Source: CAYLZN01 sp964387935 (GTDB lineage: Bacteria; Acidobacteriota; Vicinamibacteria; Vicinamibacterales; JAFNAJ01). Taken from it: a stretch of 13,916 nt of DNA. The stretch lies in NCBI GenBank assembly GCA_964387935.1, contig CAYLZN010000127.1, positions 1-13,916 of the forward strand, read 5' to 3'. Positions within the stretch are counted from its first letter, which is position 1, and each line of letters starts with the position of its first letter. Below the pieces are notes generated by a model, which worked only from the letters and a program-made list of their open reading frames with translations, did not search any database and was not told the origin of the DNA. The translations under genes and the position numbers were made by a program. Below, one piece after another: positions 13,095 to 13,916 of this stretch.

Positions 13095-13916
13095 ATGTCC
13101 GAGCCGTGGGACGACGTGCGCCGCGAGTTCCCGGCGCTGGCACGCTGCACCTACCTCAACGCCGCCGCGTCGAGCCCCACGCCGCGCAGCGTGCGCGCCG
13201 CCGTCGAGTCGTTCCTCCGCGAACTGGAAGAGGGTGGTGACGCGGAGTGGGAGACGTGGCTGGCACGGCGCGAACGCACGAGGGCCACGGTCGCGCGTCT
13301 CATCGGGGCTGCACCAGACGAGATCGCGTTCGTCCCCAACACCTCGACCGGGATCAATCTCATCGCGGACCTCCTGGACCGCGACGGCGCCGTGCTCAGC
13401 GACACGCTGGAGTTCCCGACCGTCACGTTGCCGTGGATCCACCGGAGCGTGCAGGTGCACATGGTGGAACCCCGGGCGGGGATCCTGGACGCGGCCGATT
13501 TCGACGAGTCGCGCAGTGCGCCGGCGGCAACGATCGTCATCAGTCACGTGCAGTTCTCGAACGGCTGCCGGCAGGACCTGGGGGCCTTCGGCTCCCTCAA
13601 GGGCTCGCGGCGCCTGGTGATCTGCGCCAGCCAGTCTGCGGGGGCCTTCCCCATCGACGTACACGCGGAGCGCATCGATGCGCTGGCGTCGGCCGGACAC
13701 AAGTGGATGTGTGCGGGGTTCGGCGCGGGCTTCCTGTATGTAAGTCGCGCCCTGCTCGATCGCGCGCCGCGCGCGGTCGGCTGGATGAGCGTGGAGGACC
13801 CGTTCCGGTTCGACAACCGCTCTTGTCGCCTGCTGCGCTCGGCGAGCCGCTACGAGATGGGGTGCCCGCCGTTTGGCCCGATCTTCGCGCTGGGTGCGGC
13901 CGCCGAGTTCCTGCTC
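13095..13916 (+). CDS. Class V aminotransferase-fold PLP enzyme, C-terminus beyond the window
   Basis: The first 274 residues of a fold-type I PLP enzyme of the cysteine desulfurase / isopenicillin-N-epimerase-like group are present. Visible parts are TYLNAAASSPTP (19-30), the phosphate-binding PNTSTGINLIADLL (81-94), the Asp-Thr-Leu-Glu-Phe-Pro stretch at 103-108, SHVQFSNGCRQDL (150-162), and AGHKWMCAGFGAGFLY (200-215), where Lys203 should hold PLP. At the position where most class V members have Asp facing the PLP ring nitrogen (V-D-x-x-Q), this protein has Cys177 (VICASQSAG). Gln180 is kept. A desulfurase cysteine loop would lie past the window edge, so desulfurase, lyase and aminotransferase roles cannot be separated. 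It follows the barrel gene by 7 nt. Confidence 0.88.
   Translation, partial: MSEPWDDVRREFPALARCTYLNAAASSPTPRSVRAAVESFLRELEEGGDAEWETWLARRERTRATVARLIGAAPDEIAFVPNTSTGINLIADLLDRDGAVLSDTLEFPTVTLPWIHRSVQVHMVEPRAGILDAADFDESRSAPAATIVISHVQFSNGCRQDLGAFGSLKGSRRLVICASQSAGAFPIDVHAERIDALASAGHKWMCAGFGAGFLYVSRALLDRAPRAVGWMSVEDPFRFDNRSCRLLRSASRYEMGCPPFGPIFALGAAAEFLL

Noticed and set aside
12505..13620. A 371-codon plus-strand open frame across the barrel and aminotransferase genes
   Set aside because: It runs through two recognisable genes in a different frame and is Arg/Gly-rich.

Overview
The window looks like chromosomal DNA from a high-GC, Gram-negative-type bacterium. The codon third positions are strongly G/C, the genes are packed tightly on both strands, and a signal-peptide beta-barrel protein points to an outer membrane. 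The gene mix fits a soil-type Acidobacteriota, possibly class Vicinamibacteria: a fused alpha/beta 2-oxoacid dehydrogenase E1, a secreted penicillin-acylase-family enzyme, a lid-less Hsp70 and a YcjF/DUF697 protein. That placement is inference from gene style, not from a marker gene. I see no tRNA, rRNA, CRISPR, transposase, integrase or phage gene, and no stretch over 300 bases lacks a gene.

Layout. (1) Positions 1-1456, minus strand: a small secreted protein of unknown function, a TrmH/SpoU-type RNA methyltransferase, and the first 54 codons of a helix-hairpin-helix protein that is probably DprA. Gaps are 1 nt and an 8-nt overlap, so these look like one operon. (2) Positions 1499-1816, plus strand: a lone gene of about 105 codons that runs tail-to-tail into the Hsp70 gene, with a 44-nt overlap and a hairpin at the junction. 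(3) Positions 6867-1773, minus strand: an RluA-family pseudouridine synthase, a membrane-anchored or exported S45 penicillin acylase family precursor, and a short Hsp70-family ATPase, with gaps of 12 and 34 nt. (4) Positions 6958-10401, plus strand: a DUF697 membrane protein, then a fused E1 component of a thiamine-diphosphate 2-oxoacid dehydrogenase. The spacer between blocks 3 and 4 carries a heptamer tandem repeat. (5) Positions 11238-10411, minus strand: a short-chain dehydrogenase, ending 9 nt from the E1 stop with a hairpin built over both stop codons. (6) Positions 11392-13916, plus strand: an exported serine-beta-lactamase-fold protein whose three catalytic motifs are all lost, a small outer-membrane beta-barrel, and a class V aminotransferase cut by the window edge. 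This block has its own candidate promoter and a perfect 8-bp inverted repeat in the leader.

How the genes work together. Blocks 1, 3 and 4 are mostly housekeeping: RNA modification, DNA uptake or recombination, protein folding, envelope hydrolysis and central carbon oxidation. Block 6 is the most unusual part. A probably non-catalytic penicillin-binding-fold protein and an outer-membrane barrel appear to be made together, which suggests a binding, sensing or assembly role at the envelope. A second theme is start-site architecture: five genes have a TANNNT box 5-12 nt before the start codon, and four of these have no convincing Shine-Dalgarno. Genes inside operons more often have one. This raises the possibility of leaderless transcripts.
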